Part shown: positions 15,038-24,358 of the stretch, one piece after another
Position numbering within the stretch: the first letter of the stretch is position 1
Layout: every line of letters begins with the position of its first letter
DNA from: Candidatus Leptofilum proximum
Lineage (GTDB): Bacteria; Chloroflexota; Anaerolineae; Promineifilales; Promineifilaceae
NCBI GenBank assembly: GCA_016710325.1
Contig: JADJXK010000002.1
Span: forward strand, 2,976,001 to 3,040,000
Direction of reading: 5' to 3'
DNA: 64,000 nt
Made by a program: the position numbers and the translations under genes
Notes under the pieces: model-generated
Told to the model about the DNA's origin: nothing
The model's input: only the letters and a program-made list of their open reading frames with translations
Databases searched by the model: none

Positions 15038-18022
15038 CTACGCGTAGGGCCGAAACACCTCTGCCACAACCTCTTCCAGCTTTTCCAACTCGCCAGAGGC
15101 AACGGCCGTCTCCATTACGGCCAGCTGCTGCAAGGCCCGCTGCTGCGTTTCGCGGCCGCTGGCCGGGTGACGGGCTGCCAATTGCAGCAGCCGTACCGCC
15201 AGCGCAGGCTGCTCCGCTTGCAGCAAAACAGCCAGCCCCACTAGAGCATCCAGCGCCAGCGGCTGGGCCTGAATGTCCATCAGCAGGCGCAGCGCCTCGT
15301 GGAAGGCCCGGCGCGACGCGTCGAATTCGTCCAGCTGGCACAGCACTTCACCCAGGTTGATCAGCGAAATGCCGATGCTGCGCCGGTTGCCCAGCTCCTG
15401 CTTCAGCACCAGGCTTTCATTGTGCAGGCGGCGCGCTTCAGCCAGTTCGCCCAGGCGCATAGCGGCTACCCCGGCATTGCCCAGCGTGGCGGCCCGGCCT
15501 GGTCGGTGGTTGATCTCCTTAAAGAGCAGATGGCTCTCCTCGTAGTAACGGCGCGAGGTCTCGTAATCTTGCTGGGCGTTGGCCAGGTTGCCCAGGTTGT
15601 TGAGGGCCACGGCCGTTCCGTGCAGATCGCCCAACTGCTGCCGCAGCGCCAGGCTTTCCTCAAGATACTGCCGCGCCGCGCCATAATCACCCATGTGCTG
15701 CGCCAGCGTGCCGCGTAAGTTTTGTACAAAGGCCAGTCCCGGAAGGTAGTTGACCGACTTCGTTAACTGAAAACCGGTTTCGGCCTCGATTTCAGCCCGC
15801 TCGTAGTTACCCTGGAAGCCCGTCACAATAGAGAGGTAGCAGTGGCAGAGTGAGATTTCCTTGACGCTGCTCCCACCTTGCAAATGGCTGAGCGCCTGTT
15901 CCAGCACCTGCTGCCCCTTTGCATACTGCCCCAGGAAGGTGGCAAAACGGCCGTACCGCACCAGCAAACGGCCGTACGTTTGTTTCGCCTGCCCAGCCAC
16001 CTCTTCCAGGGCAGCCATCGCCCAACCAAACGCCGCCGCGCCATCCTGGAACCAGCCGCGCGATTCGTACAAAAAGAAGAGCGAAACCAACGCCTGGTCC
16101 AACCATTCGATGGCTTCCGCCGCCGTGGCCTGGTTTTCCACAGCGGCCACCGCCCACTGCCAGGCAGCCCGCACATTTTCAATTTCCGGCGTGAGCAGAT
16201 CCAGCGCCTGCTGCCGCTGGTTGGTTTGCCAGCAATCTTCCTGGTGGTGCAGCAGCAGCAAAAAGTAGTTGGCGTGGCGGGCGCAAGTGGCGTCTACAAA
16301 GTCAGGCGCTGCCTCCAGCCGGGCCGCGGCAAACTGGCGCACCATTTCCAACATCTCAAAACGGCCGTTTGCCTTCCGATGCAGCAGCGATTTATCTACC
16401 AGCGCCGTCAGCGTCCACAGCGAGGCCTGGGTCACCTGCCGCGCCGCCTCGCGGGTAAAGCCGCCGCGAAACACGGTAAGTTGGGCCAGCGTTTGCTGCT
16501 CCTCCTGCGTCAGCAAAGACCAGGAATGGTCGAAGACGGTTTGCAGGCTGCGGTGCCGGTCCGGCACGTCACCGGCGCGGGTTTGCAAAAAGCCAATGCC
16601 CGCCGCCAGCTCCTGGGCGATCTCGGCGCAAGACAGCTGGCGCACCCAGGCCGAGGCCAGCTCGATCCCCAGCGGCACACCCGCCACCAGATGGCAAATC
16701 TGGGCCGCGTCGGGTGTCGTTTCGGGGGTCAGGGCAAAACCAGCCTGGGCACGTTGGGCCAGCTGGGTGAACAGCTTGAGGGAATCGGCCGTTTCGTCGC
16801 TACGGCCGTTGGGCAGCGGCAGCGGGCCAACCTCAAAGATGGTTTCCGTTTGCAGGTTGAGCCGTTCGCGCGAGGTCACCAGCAGCTTCACGTCGGACAG
16901 CTGCTGGCTCATCTCGGCCAGCAGCTGGCTGCCCTTGAGCAGGTGCTCAAAATTGTCCAGCACCAGCAGCATCTCCTTGGCCTGCAGGTAGCTGAGCAGC
17001 TGGGATTTGGGCGGCGCGGCCCCGGCAAAGGTGAAGTTGATGGCCTCGGCGATGGCCGGGATGATAAATTCGGGGGCGGGCACGGCCGCCAGGGGCACAA
17101 AAAAGACGCCGTTAAGCGTGGTGCCAACGGCCGTTTGCGCCACCTGCAGCGCCAGGCGCGTTTTGCCAATGCCACCCGGCCCCACCAACGTCAGCAGCCG
17201 GCACGATGGCTGCACCAGCTGGGCCTGAATGTGCCGCAGCTCCTCGGCGCGCCCGACAAAGGGCGTGGTGGCCACCGGCAGGTTATGGCGGCGGCTGTCT
17301 ACGGCGGCGCGAATGCGGTCGTGCAGCGTGGTGGTTTCCGGGGAGGGGTCGATGCCCAGCTCCCCGGCCAGGACGTCGCAGCAGAGCTGGTATTGGCGCA
17401 GCGCCTCGGCGCGCTGGTCGTTGCGGGCCAGCAGCAGCATCATCTGGCGGTAGGCCCATTCGCTGAGCGGCGAGATGGCCAACAGCCGGGCGGCGTAACG
17501 AATCCCTTTTTCGTACTGCTGGTGGTCTAAGAAGTGCTGCACCAGCCGCCGCAGCAGGTGGACGGCCGTACGCTGGTGCCGTTCGCGCTCCAGGGTAAGC
17601 CACTCCTCAAAGCCACGGCTGTCGCGGATGTCAAACCCGGCCAAAAAGTCAGATTGGTATAGGGAAACGGCCGTTTCCCAGTCGGCAACCGTTTCGCTTT
17701 GGCCCAGTTGTTGGAAGGCCACGGCGTCGATCCAATGATCGCTGCTCTCTTTGAAGGCGACGGTCTGGCGGGAAATGTCGAGAAAGGGTTTAAAGCTGTG
17801 GCGCAGGCCAGAGAGGAGGGAACGCAGGTTGGCCAGCGCCTGCTCGCTGGCGCGATCGTCCCAGAAAAAGTCGGCCAGCAGCTCACGGGAATACGGCCGT
17901 TGCGTGCAAACCAGGTAAATCAGCATTGCCTCGGCCTTACGTGAGGGCAGTTCGGTCGCTGGTTTCCCATTCAGCTTGATGGTGCTCTCCCCAAGAAGGA
18001 TCAGTTCTAACTTTGCTGTCAT
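15038..18022 (-). CDS. BTAD/NB-ARC/TPR transcriptional regulator (SARP-like)
   Basis: 994 residues. The N-terminal winged-helix (about 1-95; LELILLGESTIKLNGKPA) is followed by the bacterial transcriptional activation domain (about 100-245; AVAFQQLGQ... AEALRQYQLCCDVLAGELG). An NB-ARC ATPase has the P-loop LVGPGGIGKTRLALQ near residue 284 and LLVLDNFEHLL as Walker B. The C-terminal half is TPR-like, with clear units such as ALNNLGNLANAQQDYETSRRYYEES around 780-900. Proteins of this build are STAND-type switches: ATP binding, ligand sensing by the TPR part and DNA binding by the N-terminus. It reads away from the 65-residue gene at 18326, with a shared 300-bp regulatory gap, so the small gene may be its target. 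Confidence 0.9.
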   Translation of the reverse strand: MTAKLELILLGESTIKLNGKPATELPSRKAEAMLIYLVCTQRPYSRELLADFFWDDRASEQALANLRSLLSGLRHSFKPFLDISRQTVAFKESSDHWIDAVAFQQLGQSETVADWETAVSLYQSDFLAGFDIRDSRGFEEWLTLERERHQRTAVHLLRRLVQHFLDHQQYEKGIRYAARLLAISPLSEWAYRQMMLLLARNDQRAEALRQYQLCCDVLAGELGIDPSPETTTLHDRIRAAVDSRRHNLPVATTPFVGRAEELRHIQAQLVQPSCRLLTLVGPGGIGKTRLALQVAQTAVGTTLNGVFFVPLAAVPAPEFIIPAIAEAINFTFAGAAPPKSQLLSYLQAKEMLLVLDNFEHLLKGSQLLAEMSQQLSDVKLLVTSRERLNLQTETIFEVGPLPLPNGRSDETADSLKLFTQLAQRAQAGFALTPETTPDAAQICHLVAGVPLGIELASAWVRQLSCAEIAQELAAGIGFLQTRAGDVPDRHRSLQTVFDHSWSLLTQEEQQTLAQLTVFRGGFTREAARQVTQASLWTLTALVDKSLLHRKANGRFEMLEMVRQFAAARLEAAPDFVDATCARHANYFLLLLHHQEDCWQTNQRQQALDLLTPEIENVRAAWQWAVAAVENQATAAEAIEWLDQALVSLFFLYESRGWFQDGAAAFGWAMAALEEVAGQAKQTYGRLLVRYGRFATFLGQYAKGQQVLEQALSHLQGGSSVKEISLCHCYLSIVTGFQGNYERAEIEAETGFQLTKSVNYLPGLAFVQNLRGTLAQHMGDYGAARQYLEESLALRQQLGDLHGTAVALNNLGNLANAQQDYETSRRYYEESHLLFKEINHRPGRAATLGNAGVAAMRLGELAEARRLHNESLVLKQELGNRRSIGISLINLGEVLCQLDEFDASRRAFHEALRLLMDIQAQPLALDALVGLAVLLQAEQPALAVRLLQLAARHPASGRETQQRALQQLAVMETAVASGELEKLEEVVAEVFRPYA

Positions 18023-18161
18023 TTACCTTGCTAACCGATCAGGTGGGTGGATCGTTTTCGGATCGTTTCCCCAATAAACTTACCGCAAGGGTAAACTACC
18101 AGGGTGTGAAGCCGCCGCGTCGAGTGAAGCGCCACAAGCGCAGATCCTCAATTACACACCA

Positions 18162-18190
18162 GTTGGCAGACCAACGAGTGTCATTATAAC
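18162..18190 (+). promoter_or_regulatory. Promoter with overlapping palindrome
   Basis: TTGGCA (18163-18168), 16-bp spacer, TATAAC (18185-18190), pointing to the 65-residue gene. The palindrome GTTGG-caga-CCAAC (18162-18175) covers the -35 box and may be a regulator site. Confidence 0.5.
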
Positions 18191-18325
18191 TCACTCTGGT
18201 AGGATTAAGAGAGAAGATTGGCGATTCTGCCGCAAAGACCTATCATCGAAAGACAAATCCTTAGCTTCAACTGCCATAGTAGGACGGAGAAAACGAAATC
18301 AACCCTGCAGAGAGGGATAAAGCTT

Positions 18326-18523
18326 ATGAGTAAAAACTTACAACATTATCACGCTTATCTTTTACGGCTGTGGCGCGAGGAGGACGGTATGCCCTGGCGT
18401 GCCACGCTGCAAAACCCGCACACCGGGGAACAGGAGGGCTTTGCCTCGGTAGAACAGCTCATCGATTTTATTCGCAGCAAAACGGAAGGTCGAGAAGACC
18501 CACCGCGGAAAACGGTTTATTAA
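18326..18523 (+). CDS. Small conserved-looking protein next to the BTAD regulator
   Basis: 65 residues: MSKNLQHYHAYLLRLWREED then PWRATLQNPHTGEQEGFASVEQLIDFIRSKTE. Trp, Arg and the 'NPHTGE...GFAS.E.L..FI' pattern give it the look of a real compact domain rather than noise; I believe similar small proteins occur beside BTAD regulators in Chloroflexota, but that is memory, not a search. The ATG at 18326 follows agaggga. Charge is mixed and there is no membrane segment. Divergent from the BTAD regulator, with a promoter at 18162-18190. Function unknown; a co-regulator or a stress-induced binder are both possible. Confidence 0.7.
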   Translation: MSKNLQHYHAYLLRLWREEDGMPWRATLQNPHTGEQEGFASVEQLIDFIRSKTEGREDPPRKTVY

Positions 18524-19110
18524 ACCCGCTCACCCTTAGCAAAACTGCCCAAAATTTAACGGCCGTTTCCTACGCAACTTTTATAGAAAACGGCCGTTCT
18601 CCCCTTCACTTTAGCAAAATTTGACCATTTCCCCAGCGTCGTTATACTAAAAGCCTTAAAAATGATAGGGATTTGTCACTAAGATGTCCCACATTTTGAT
18701 GGTTCGCCACATTCGTTTTTTATGGAACGGTGTCGCAGTGGCGAAACGCTTTAGCTGAAGTCAAGCTTCCACCGGCTCACCTTGGTTAGAACTTTGCTTC
18801 AGCACCTGGGAAGAAATCGATTCACCAGCCTGGCTCCCTTCAGCCAATTAAGCGATTTCAGATCACAATGTTGAATTCACGCTAAATCGAAACAACTAAA
18901 TACCCTGCCAGCAGTCCTCCCGAGAATAGTCTCAGGCGGCATTTTGGCACATCTGCTGTAAGGTCCCGCTGTTTGACACACGTTCAAACATTTGTACTCA
19001 CACCCGAATAGAAAAGAGGAGGTGCATACTCACACAAGGATACAAATGAAAGTTGCCCTAACTCACTATTGTTTTATAAAGCTTGACCCATCTTGGAGGA
19101 GAGAAACCGA
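18524..19110. other. 587-base gap: ACGGCCGT pair and leader of the amino-acid transporter
   Basis: No gene is supported on either strand. Two ACGGCCGT octamers (18559-18566 and 18590-18597) flank an AT-rich loop and can pair as a hairpin after the small gene. A weak promoter (TTGCCC 19053-19058, 16 bp, TATAAA 19075-19080) stands close upstream of the binding-protein gene. I recognise no riboswitch. Confidence 0.4.
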
Positions 19111-20286
19111 ATGAAGAAAAATATTGTTATTGTGTTGTTGGTTCTGCTGGCGCTGGGCCTGGTTGCCTGTGGCGGCGGCGAGCCAGAAACCGTGTTTGTG
19201 GAAGTTACCCGCATTGTGGAAGTAGAGGGTGAATCCGTCACCGAAACCGTTACCGAAACCGTGACGGAAACCGTTGTTGAAACCGTTACTGAAACGGTCA
19301 CCGAGCAGGTGGCTGTGACCTTTGCCGGTGGTGGCGACACGCTGGCCCAGGTGCAGGATCGTGGTGTGCTGAACTGTGGTGGTAACGCCAACGTCCCTGG
19401 CTTTGGCTACCTGGACCCGGACAGCGGCGAATTCAGTGGTTTTGACATTGACTTCTGTAAAGCAATTGCAGCGGCCGTTTTGGGCGATGCGGAAGCAATT
19501 GAAGTAACGCCAACCACTGGCCAGTCCCGCTTCCCCACCCTGCAGTCTGGTGAAATTGATGTGCTTATCCGTAACACCACCTGGACCAGCAGCCGTGACA
19601 CCGCCCTGGGCTTCGACTTTGCTCCCGTCACCTTCTACGACGGGCAGGGCATGATGGTGCGTGCCGACAGTGGCATCACCAGCATCAGCGATATGGATGG
19701 CGCTACCGTTTGTGTGCAGTCTGGCACCACCACGGAAAAGAACCTGTCTGACTACATGACCGCCCTGGGCATTACCTACACGCCGCTGGTAGGTGACGAT
19801 GCCGTCGCCACCCGCGACGCTTACGATTCCGGCGCTTGCGACGGCTTCACCACCGACAAATCCGGCCTGGTTTCCCAGCTTATTCTGCTGTCTGACCCCG
19901 AAGGGCACGTGATTCTGGATGAGGATATGTCTCGCGAACCGCTGGGCCCGTTGACCCGCCACGGCGACAACAACTGGAACGACATCGTTAGCTGGGTGGT
20001 GCAGTGTACCTTCAACGGTGAACTGCTGGGCATCAGCCAGGAAAATGTAGACAGCTTCCTGGGCAGTGACGATCCGGCCATTCAAAACGTGCTGGGCGAA
20101 GCTGGGGACCACGGCACAGCACTGGGTCTGTCCAACGACTTCTGCTACCAGGTCATCAGCCAGGTGGGCAATTACGCCGACATCTACAACCGCAACCTGG
20201 GCCCGGACACGCCATTTGACCTGGCGCGCGCTCGTAACGCCCTGTACACCGATGGTGGTGTGATCTACCCCATCCCCTTCCGCTAA
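19111..20286 (+). CDS. Polar amino-acid ABC transporter, substrate-binding lipoprotein
   Basis: 391 residues. A lipoprotein signal (VLLALGLVACGGG, lipid-carrying Cys near residue 19) is followed by a linker of repeated TVTE units (about 40-65), then a family-3 solute-binding domain: GVLNCGGNANVPGFGYLD, FSGFDIDFCKAIAAAVLG, and YDSGACDGFTTDKSGL. This resembles the AapJ/general L-amino-acid type, including the Cys residues typical of that group. It captures amino acids outside the membrane and delivers them to the permeases encoded next. ATG at 19111 follows ggagg. A strong hairpin terminator separates it from the permease genes, which should give more binding protein than permease. Confidence 0.92.
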   Translation: MKKNIVIVLLVLLALGLVACGGGEPETVFVEVTRIVEVEGESVTETVTETVTETVVETVTETVTEQVAVTFAGGGDTLAQVQDRGVLNCGGNANVPGFGYLDPDSGEFSGFDIDFCKAIAAAVLGDAEAIEVTPTTGQSRFPTLQSGEIDVLIRNTTWTSSRDTALGFDFAPVTFYDGQGMMVRADSGITSISDMDGATVCVQSGTTTEKNLSDYMTALGITYTPLVGDDAVATRDAYDSGACDGFTTDKSGLVSQLILLSDPEGHVILDEDMSREPLGPLTRHGDNNWNDIVSWVVQCTFNGELLGISQENVDSFLGSDDPAIQNVLGEAGDHGTALGLSNDFCYQVISQVGNYADIYNRNLGPDTPFDLARARNALYTDGGVIYPIPFR

Positions 20287-20297
20287 AGTTTGAGGTC

Positions 20298-20335
20298 ATC
20301 GGGCAGAGAATCTGATGATTCTCTGCCTGATTTTC
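20298..20335 (+). terminator. Terminator/attenuator after the binding-protein gene
   Basis: A 15-bp stem, ATCGGGCAGAGAATC with GATTCTCTGCCTGAT (one G-U pair), is followed by TTTT, starting 11 bases after the stop codon. A second hairpin follows at 20349-20373. Confidence 0.8.
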
Positions 20336-20348
20336 CGGCAAGAAACGC

Positions 20349-20373
20349 AAAGCCCGACCTCACGTCGGGCTTT
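20349..20373. terminator. Second hairpin in the same gap
   Basis: AAAGCCCGAC pairs with GTCGGGCTTT around a six-base loop, followed by gttgc rather than a T-run. Probably adds to read-through control between binding protein and permeases. Confidence 0.65.
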
Positions 20374-20504
20374 GTTGCATCTAGTATTGCGCCTCAAAAG
20401 TTTGCCTCAGGTTGATGAAGGCAGCGCAATACTTAAACAGTCCGGCGAACTCATCATAATGACATTTTGAGGATTTCCGCCGGACTGTAGAGGGGATAAC
20501 GCCT

Positions 20505-22139
20505 ATGCCCGACATACCAAACCCTCCTTTGCGACGTGGCAATGAGCGGATTCCGCCGTGGCGAGACGGCCGTATCATCGGGGTCCTGCTGCAAATTGTC
20601 TTCGTCGTGCTCTTTGTCCTCAGCCTGAGCTGGATCTTCACCAACATCGGCAACAACCTGGATGCCTTAGGCGAGGGACAGTTTAGCTGTAAAGAAGGTG
20701 GTTCCAGTTATCGCTGCGCTTTCGACTTCCTCAGCATCGATGCTCAGTTTCCCATTGGGGAATCTGTTATCAGCTACAATCCCAATACCGACTCGTTTTG
20801 GCGCGCCATCGGCATCGGCGTCTTAAATACCGCCAAAGTTGCTTTTTACGGCATCATTCTTACCACCATTTTAGGCACCCTCACCGGCATTGCCCGGCTG
20901 TCTAGCAACTGGCTGATGAGCAACATTGCCAAGTGGTACATCGACCTGATGCGCAACACGCCGCTGCTGCTTCAGCTCTTTTTCCTCTACTTTGTCGTCT
21001 TTCTCGTCAGTCTACCATCGGTTAATGAAGTGGAGCCGCTCCTCGGGCTGCCGATTTACGTCAGCCAGCGCGGCGCTAACTACCCCTCGCTGGTGCCGAT
21101 GGCTTCTTTTGCCACCTGGTTTGCCTTCATTGTGTTGGGCATTGTGCAGGCGCAGCTGCTGTGGGTGATTTTGGGACGACGTGAGGAACAAACCGGGCAG
21201 ACGAGTAATCGGGCCTTGTGGGCCTTTCTTTCGTTTTTGGTGGTGGTGGTGATTGGCTGGTTTATCGCCGGGAACAACAGCAACACGGAAGCAGCCCTGG
21301 TGTCGCGGGCGTCGCGGATTCGGGAGTTTAGCGATATTCCCGCGCTGGTGGAACGGCGGTTGGCCGTTAGCGACGTGAGGGATATTGAAGCCGCGCTGGA
21401 AAACGGCACACTCACTAAGGAGGCGGTGGATGAAGCGGCCGTTTCCGTCTGTGCCATTAATGAATCCGCCTCGGAAATTAACCTGACTTCCCAACTGGGC
21501 GCCGCCCACGTGCCGTTCACCATCACCCGCAGCGACCGGCCGGATCAGGCCATCGCCACTTATGCCGAAGGCGGCTGCGAAATCTTTGTGGCGGACCGGG
21601 CCACGCTGGCGGCAGAGCGCGATCTGCTGGAAGACAGCGCCGACCAGCTGATTGTGCCCCTGCCAGAAACGCCCGTGCGCCTCTCTGTTCCCCGGCTGGA
21701 AGGGTTCAACTTTGTCGGCGGGGCCAAGCTGACGCTGGAATTTTCGGCTATTTTGCTGGGGCTGGTGCTGTACACTGGCGCCTTTGTGGCCGAAATTGTG
21801 CGCGCCGGCATTTTGTCCGTCTCCAAGGGGCAGACGGAAGCGGCCCGGGCGCTGGGGCTGTCGGAAACGCAGCGGCTGCGCCTGATTGTGCTGCCGCAGG
21901 CGCTGCGAGTGATTATCCCGCCGCTCACCAGCCAGTACTTGAACCTGACGAAAAACTCTAGTCTGGCAGCGGCCGTTTTATTCCCCGATCTCTATCGCAC
22001 CATCAACACCATCATCAACCAGTCAGGGCGCGCCATCCAACCGATTGTCATCATGGCGCTGATCTACCTGTCTATCAGCCTGGTCATCTCGTTTTTCTTG
22101 AACTGGTATAACAGCAAAATCGCGCTGGTGGAGAGATAA
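20505..22139 (+). CDS. Amino-acid ABC transporter permease (AapQ-like) with a binding-protein-like insertion
   Basis: 544 residues, longer than the roughly 400 usual for AapQ. Membrane helices are seen at about 24-45, 100-130 and 140-175, and again in the C-terminal part. The coupling loop GQTEAARALGLSETQRLRLIVLPQ is near 443. Between the two membrane parts (about 262-395) lies a soluble insertion. Its segment VSVCAINESASEINL... AIATYAEGGCEIFVADRATLAAERDLL lines up with lobe 2 of the binding protein encoded just upstream (ATVCVQSGTTTEKNLSDYM ... TRDAYDSGACDGFTTDKSGL). So the permease appears to contain a partial copy of a solute-binding lobe. It is followed after 2 bases by the second permease. 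Confidence 0.88.
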   Translation: MPDIPNPPLRRGNERIPPWRDGRIIGVLLQIVFVVLFVLSLSWIFTNIGNNLDALGEGQFSCKEGGSSYRCAFDFLSIDAQFPIGESVISYNPNTDSFWRAIGIGVLNTAKVAFYGIILTTILGTLTGIARLSSNWLMSNIAKWYIDLMRNTPLLLQLFFLYFVVFLVSLPSVNEVEPLLGLPIYVSQRGANYPSLVPMASFATWFAFIVLGIVQAQLLWVILGRREEQTGQTSNRALWAFLSFLVVVVIGWFIAGNNSNTEAALVSRASRIREFSDIPALVERRLAVSDVRDIEAALENGTLTKEAVDEAAVSVCAINESASEINLTSQLGAAHVPFTITRSDRPDQAIATYAEGGCEIFVADRATLAAERDLLEDSADQLIVPLPETPVRLSVPRLEGFNFVGGAKLTLEFSAILLGLVLYTGAFVAEIVRAGILSVSKGQTEAARALGLSETQRLRLIVLPQALRVIIPPLTSQYLNLTKNSSLAAAVLFPDLYRTINTIINQSGRAIQPIVIMALIYLSISLVISFFLNWYNSKIALVER

Positions 22140-22141
22140 TC

Positions 22142-24355
22142 ATGACAACATTACCCCAAAAGCAAACGCGTTTTGACTTTTTACCGGCTGACTTTCGGAT
22201 TCAGATGAATCGCTTTGTCACCGAGCAAATCACCCGCTCCTGGGTGCTGACGCTGTGGCTGATTTTGCTCACGGCGTTTACGCTCAACGTTATTGTGAAC
22301 CGCCTCCAGGCGGCGCCGGTGTCCACGATTGTGGTGCTGGCGGTCTGGCTGGTGACGGTGGCCCTGGTGGCCATCAATGAGCTGCGGCACAAGCACAATG
22401 CGCTATCGCTCTGGCTGAAGAACAACATGTACAACAACATCACCAACACGCAAATCAGCGTGCTGATCGTGTTGGGGCTGATTGCCGCCGTTATTGGCTT
22501 CTACCATTACGCCTGGGTCAATGCCAGCTTTGTGTCGGTGCCTGCCGCCGATTACCGGGCAGAGCTGGAGAGCGTGAACAGCAATGAGTATTGCTTTACG
22601 ATGGGTGGGGTAGACACGGCCGTTTCCGCCACCACCATCATCAACGATCCCACCAGCCGCTGCTTCCCCACAGCGAACCTCACCACCGATCTCAGCGGCG
22701 TGGCCGTGGGCGAAGAAGCCACCTCCTTCTGCTTCGACAACATGCCCGCCGATCCAGAAAACGGCATTACCTGCTTTGCCAGCACGGCCGAAAACCCCGG
22801 CTTTTTCCGGGTTGAGCGCGAGTTCACCGGGGCCAACTGGGGCGCCGTGGAAGCCAACATGACCACCCTGATGATCTTCCGCTTCAACCGCAACGAAACG
22901 TGGCGCATCTGGGCGGTGATCATTCTGCTGGGTGTGCTGCTGGTGCCCACGATGTTTGTCTACCGCGACAGCTACAAAAACAAAAGCGTGCGCCGGTTGA
23001 TGACCTATCTGTGGCTGGCTTCGCCCATCCTCATCTACCTCTTCCTGCGCGGCGTCGATCCAGTGCCGTTTGAGGTGGATGGCCCCGGCTCGGTCATTTC
23101 GGGCATCTGGAATGAGACGTTTGCCTGGACCAGCCCGCTGCAAGAACTGACGGATGAGGGCCTGATCACGGTGGTCAACGGCCGTCCCTTCCTGCGCGGC
23201 GACGAGGGCGTGTTGAGCCCCATCAGCGCCTGGGCACGCCTGCGGGCCATCTTCACCGGCAACCGAGATTTGCTGGGCGTGCTGGGGCTCGTCATTTTTG
23301 GCGGGCTGACCTGGTTTATCAACCGGCGCTATCCCCCCCAAGAACGGGAAGGGGAGCTGGTGATTTTCGGCCGGGCCGTGCTGCGCTTTTTGCTGATTGT
23401 TTCGGCCGTACTGGCCATTTTCGCCTTCTTTGACGTACTCAGCATGATTGTCGGCTCGTTTAGCTACACGCGCGAACTGGTTGTCAACGGCCAACCCGCA
23501 GAGGTAGCGCAGCCCATCTTTCGCAGCATTGACCCCGACGTAAACTGGGGCGGCTTTCTGCTCACCGTCATCATCACCATCTTTGCCATCGTCGTTTCCT
23601 TCCCCATTGGCCTGGTGCTGGCCCTGGGCCGCCGCAGCCAGATTCGCGGTGTTCCTGCCTGGCTCACTTACGGCGCAGCATTAGTGATTGCCATCTGGGG
23701 CTTTACCCAAAGTACCCCAGACCTCATTGCCGCAGCCCGAAACGACATCGAACTGGCGCTGGCCTATTGGCCCATCCTTGTCCTGGTTTTGGCATACGCC
23801 TTCCAGCGTACTTTCAATGGCAACGTGCTGGCGGCGTTTAGCACGCTTTACATTGAGTTTGTCCGCGGCGTGCCGCTCATCACCGTTCTCTTCGGGGCCA
23901 AAATTCTGTTCCCGATTTTGCTGCCGCCCCGCACGGAAATCCTGGACACCTGGCGCATCTTGTGGGCCTTTGCTCTCTTTTCCGCCGCTTACCTGGCAGA
24001 AAATGTGCGCGGTGGCTTGCAGGCTATCCCCAAAGGACAGTACGAAGCGGCCGATTCGCTGGGCTTTAGCGCTTACCAAAAATACCGGCTCATCATCCTG
24101 CCCCAGGCACTGCGCGTGGTGATTCCGGCCATTGTCGGCCAGTTCATCGGTCTGTTTAAAGATACTTCACTGGTCGCCATCGTCGGCTTGTTCGACGTAC
24201 TGGGTGTGGCCAATGCCATTGCTGCCCAGGAAGATTGGCTGGGCGTGCGTCGTGAACCGTACATCTTCCTGGCCGTGCTTTACTTCATAGGCTCGGCCAT
24301 CATGACTGCCTACAGCCGCTACCTGGAAAAACGCACTGGCCTGGGCGAAAGATAA
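22142..24355 (+). CDS. Amino-acid ABC transporter permease (AapM-like), enlarged
   Basis: 737 residues, nearly twice the normal AapM length. The C-terminal third (about 500-737) is a standard His/Glu/Gln-type permease: TLYIEFVRGVPLITVLF, AYLAENVRGGLQAIPKGQYEAADSLGFSAYQKYRLIILPQALRVVIP spans the coupling loop. The N-terminal 480 residues hold extra helices (about 35-55, 60-80, 100-125, 260-280, 295-310, 415-440) and an extracytoplasmic stretch around 130-245 with six cysteines (NEYCF, SRCFP, SFCFD, ITCFA) that may form disulfides. It pairs with the AapQ-like permease to form the channel. It begins 2 bases after that gene stops. Confidence 0.88.
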   Translation: MTTLPQKQTRFDFLPADFRIQMNRFVTEQITRSWVLTLWLILLTAFTLNVIVNRLQAAPVSTIVVLAVWLVTVALVAINELRHKHNALSLWLKNNMYNNITNTQISVLIVLGLIAAVIGFYHYAWVNASFVSVPAADYRAELESVNSNEYCFTMGGVDTAVSATTIINDPTSRCFPTANLTTDLSGVAVGEEATSFCFDNMPADPENGITCFASTAENPGFFRVEREFTGANWGAVEANMTTLMIFRFNRNETWRIWAVIILLGVLLVPTMFVYRDSYKNKSVRRLMTYLWLASPILIYLFLRGVDPVPFEVDGPGSVISGIWNETFAWTSPLQELTDEGLITVVNGRPFLRGDEGVLSPISAWARLRAIFTGNRDLLGVLGLVIFGGLTWFINRRYPPQEREGELVIFGRAVLRFLLIVSAVLAIFAFFDVLSMIVGSFSYTRELVVNGQPAEVAQPIFRSIDPDVNWGGFLLTVIITIFAIVVSFPIGLVLALGRRSQIRGVPAWLTYGAALVIAIWGFTQSTPDLIAAARNDIELALAYWPILVLVLAYAFQRTFNGNVLAAFSTLYIEFVRGVPLITVLFGAKILFPILLPPRTEILDTWRILWAFALFSAAYLAENVRGGLQAIPKGQYEAADSLGFSAYQKYRLIILPQALRVVIPAIVGQFIGLFKDTSLVAIVGLFDVLGVANAIAAQEDWLGVRREPYIFLAVLYFIGSAIMTAYSRYLEKRTGLGER

Positions 24356-24358
24356 AAA

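Noticed and set aside
15878..17530. 550-codon open frame on the plus strand
   Set aside because: It lies wholly antisense to the BTAD regulator, whose domains are certain; the frame is open because of GC-rich codon bias.
19111..20286. Reading the TVTE tract as an assembly artefact
   Set aside because: The units differ in codon use (accgaaaccgtt, acggaaaccgtt, gttgaaaccgtt), so the tract is not a simple copied read error.
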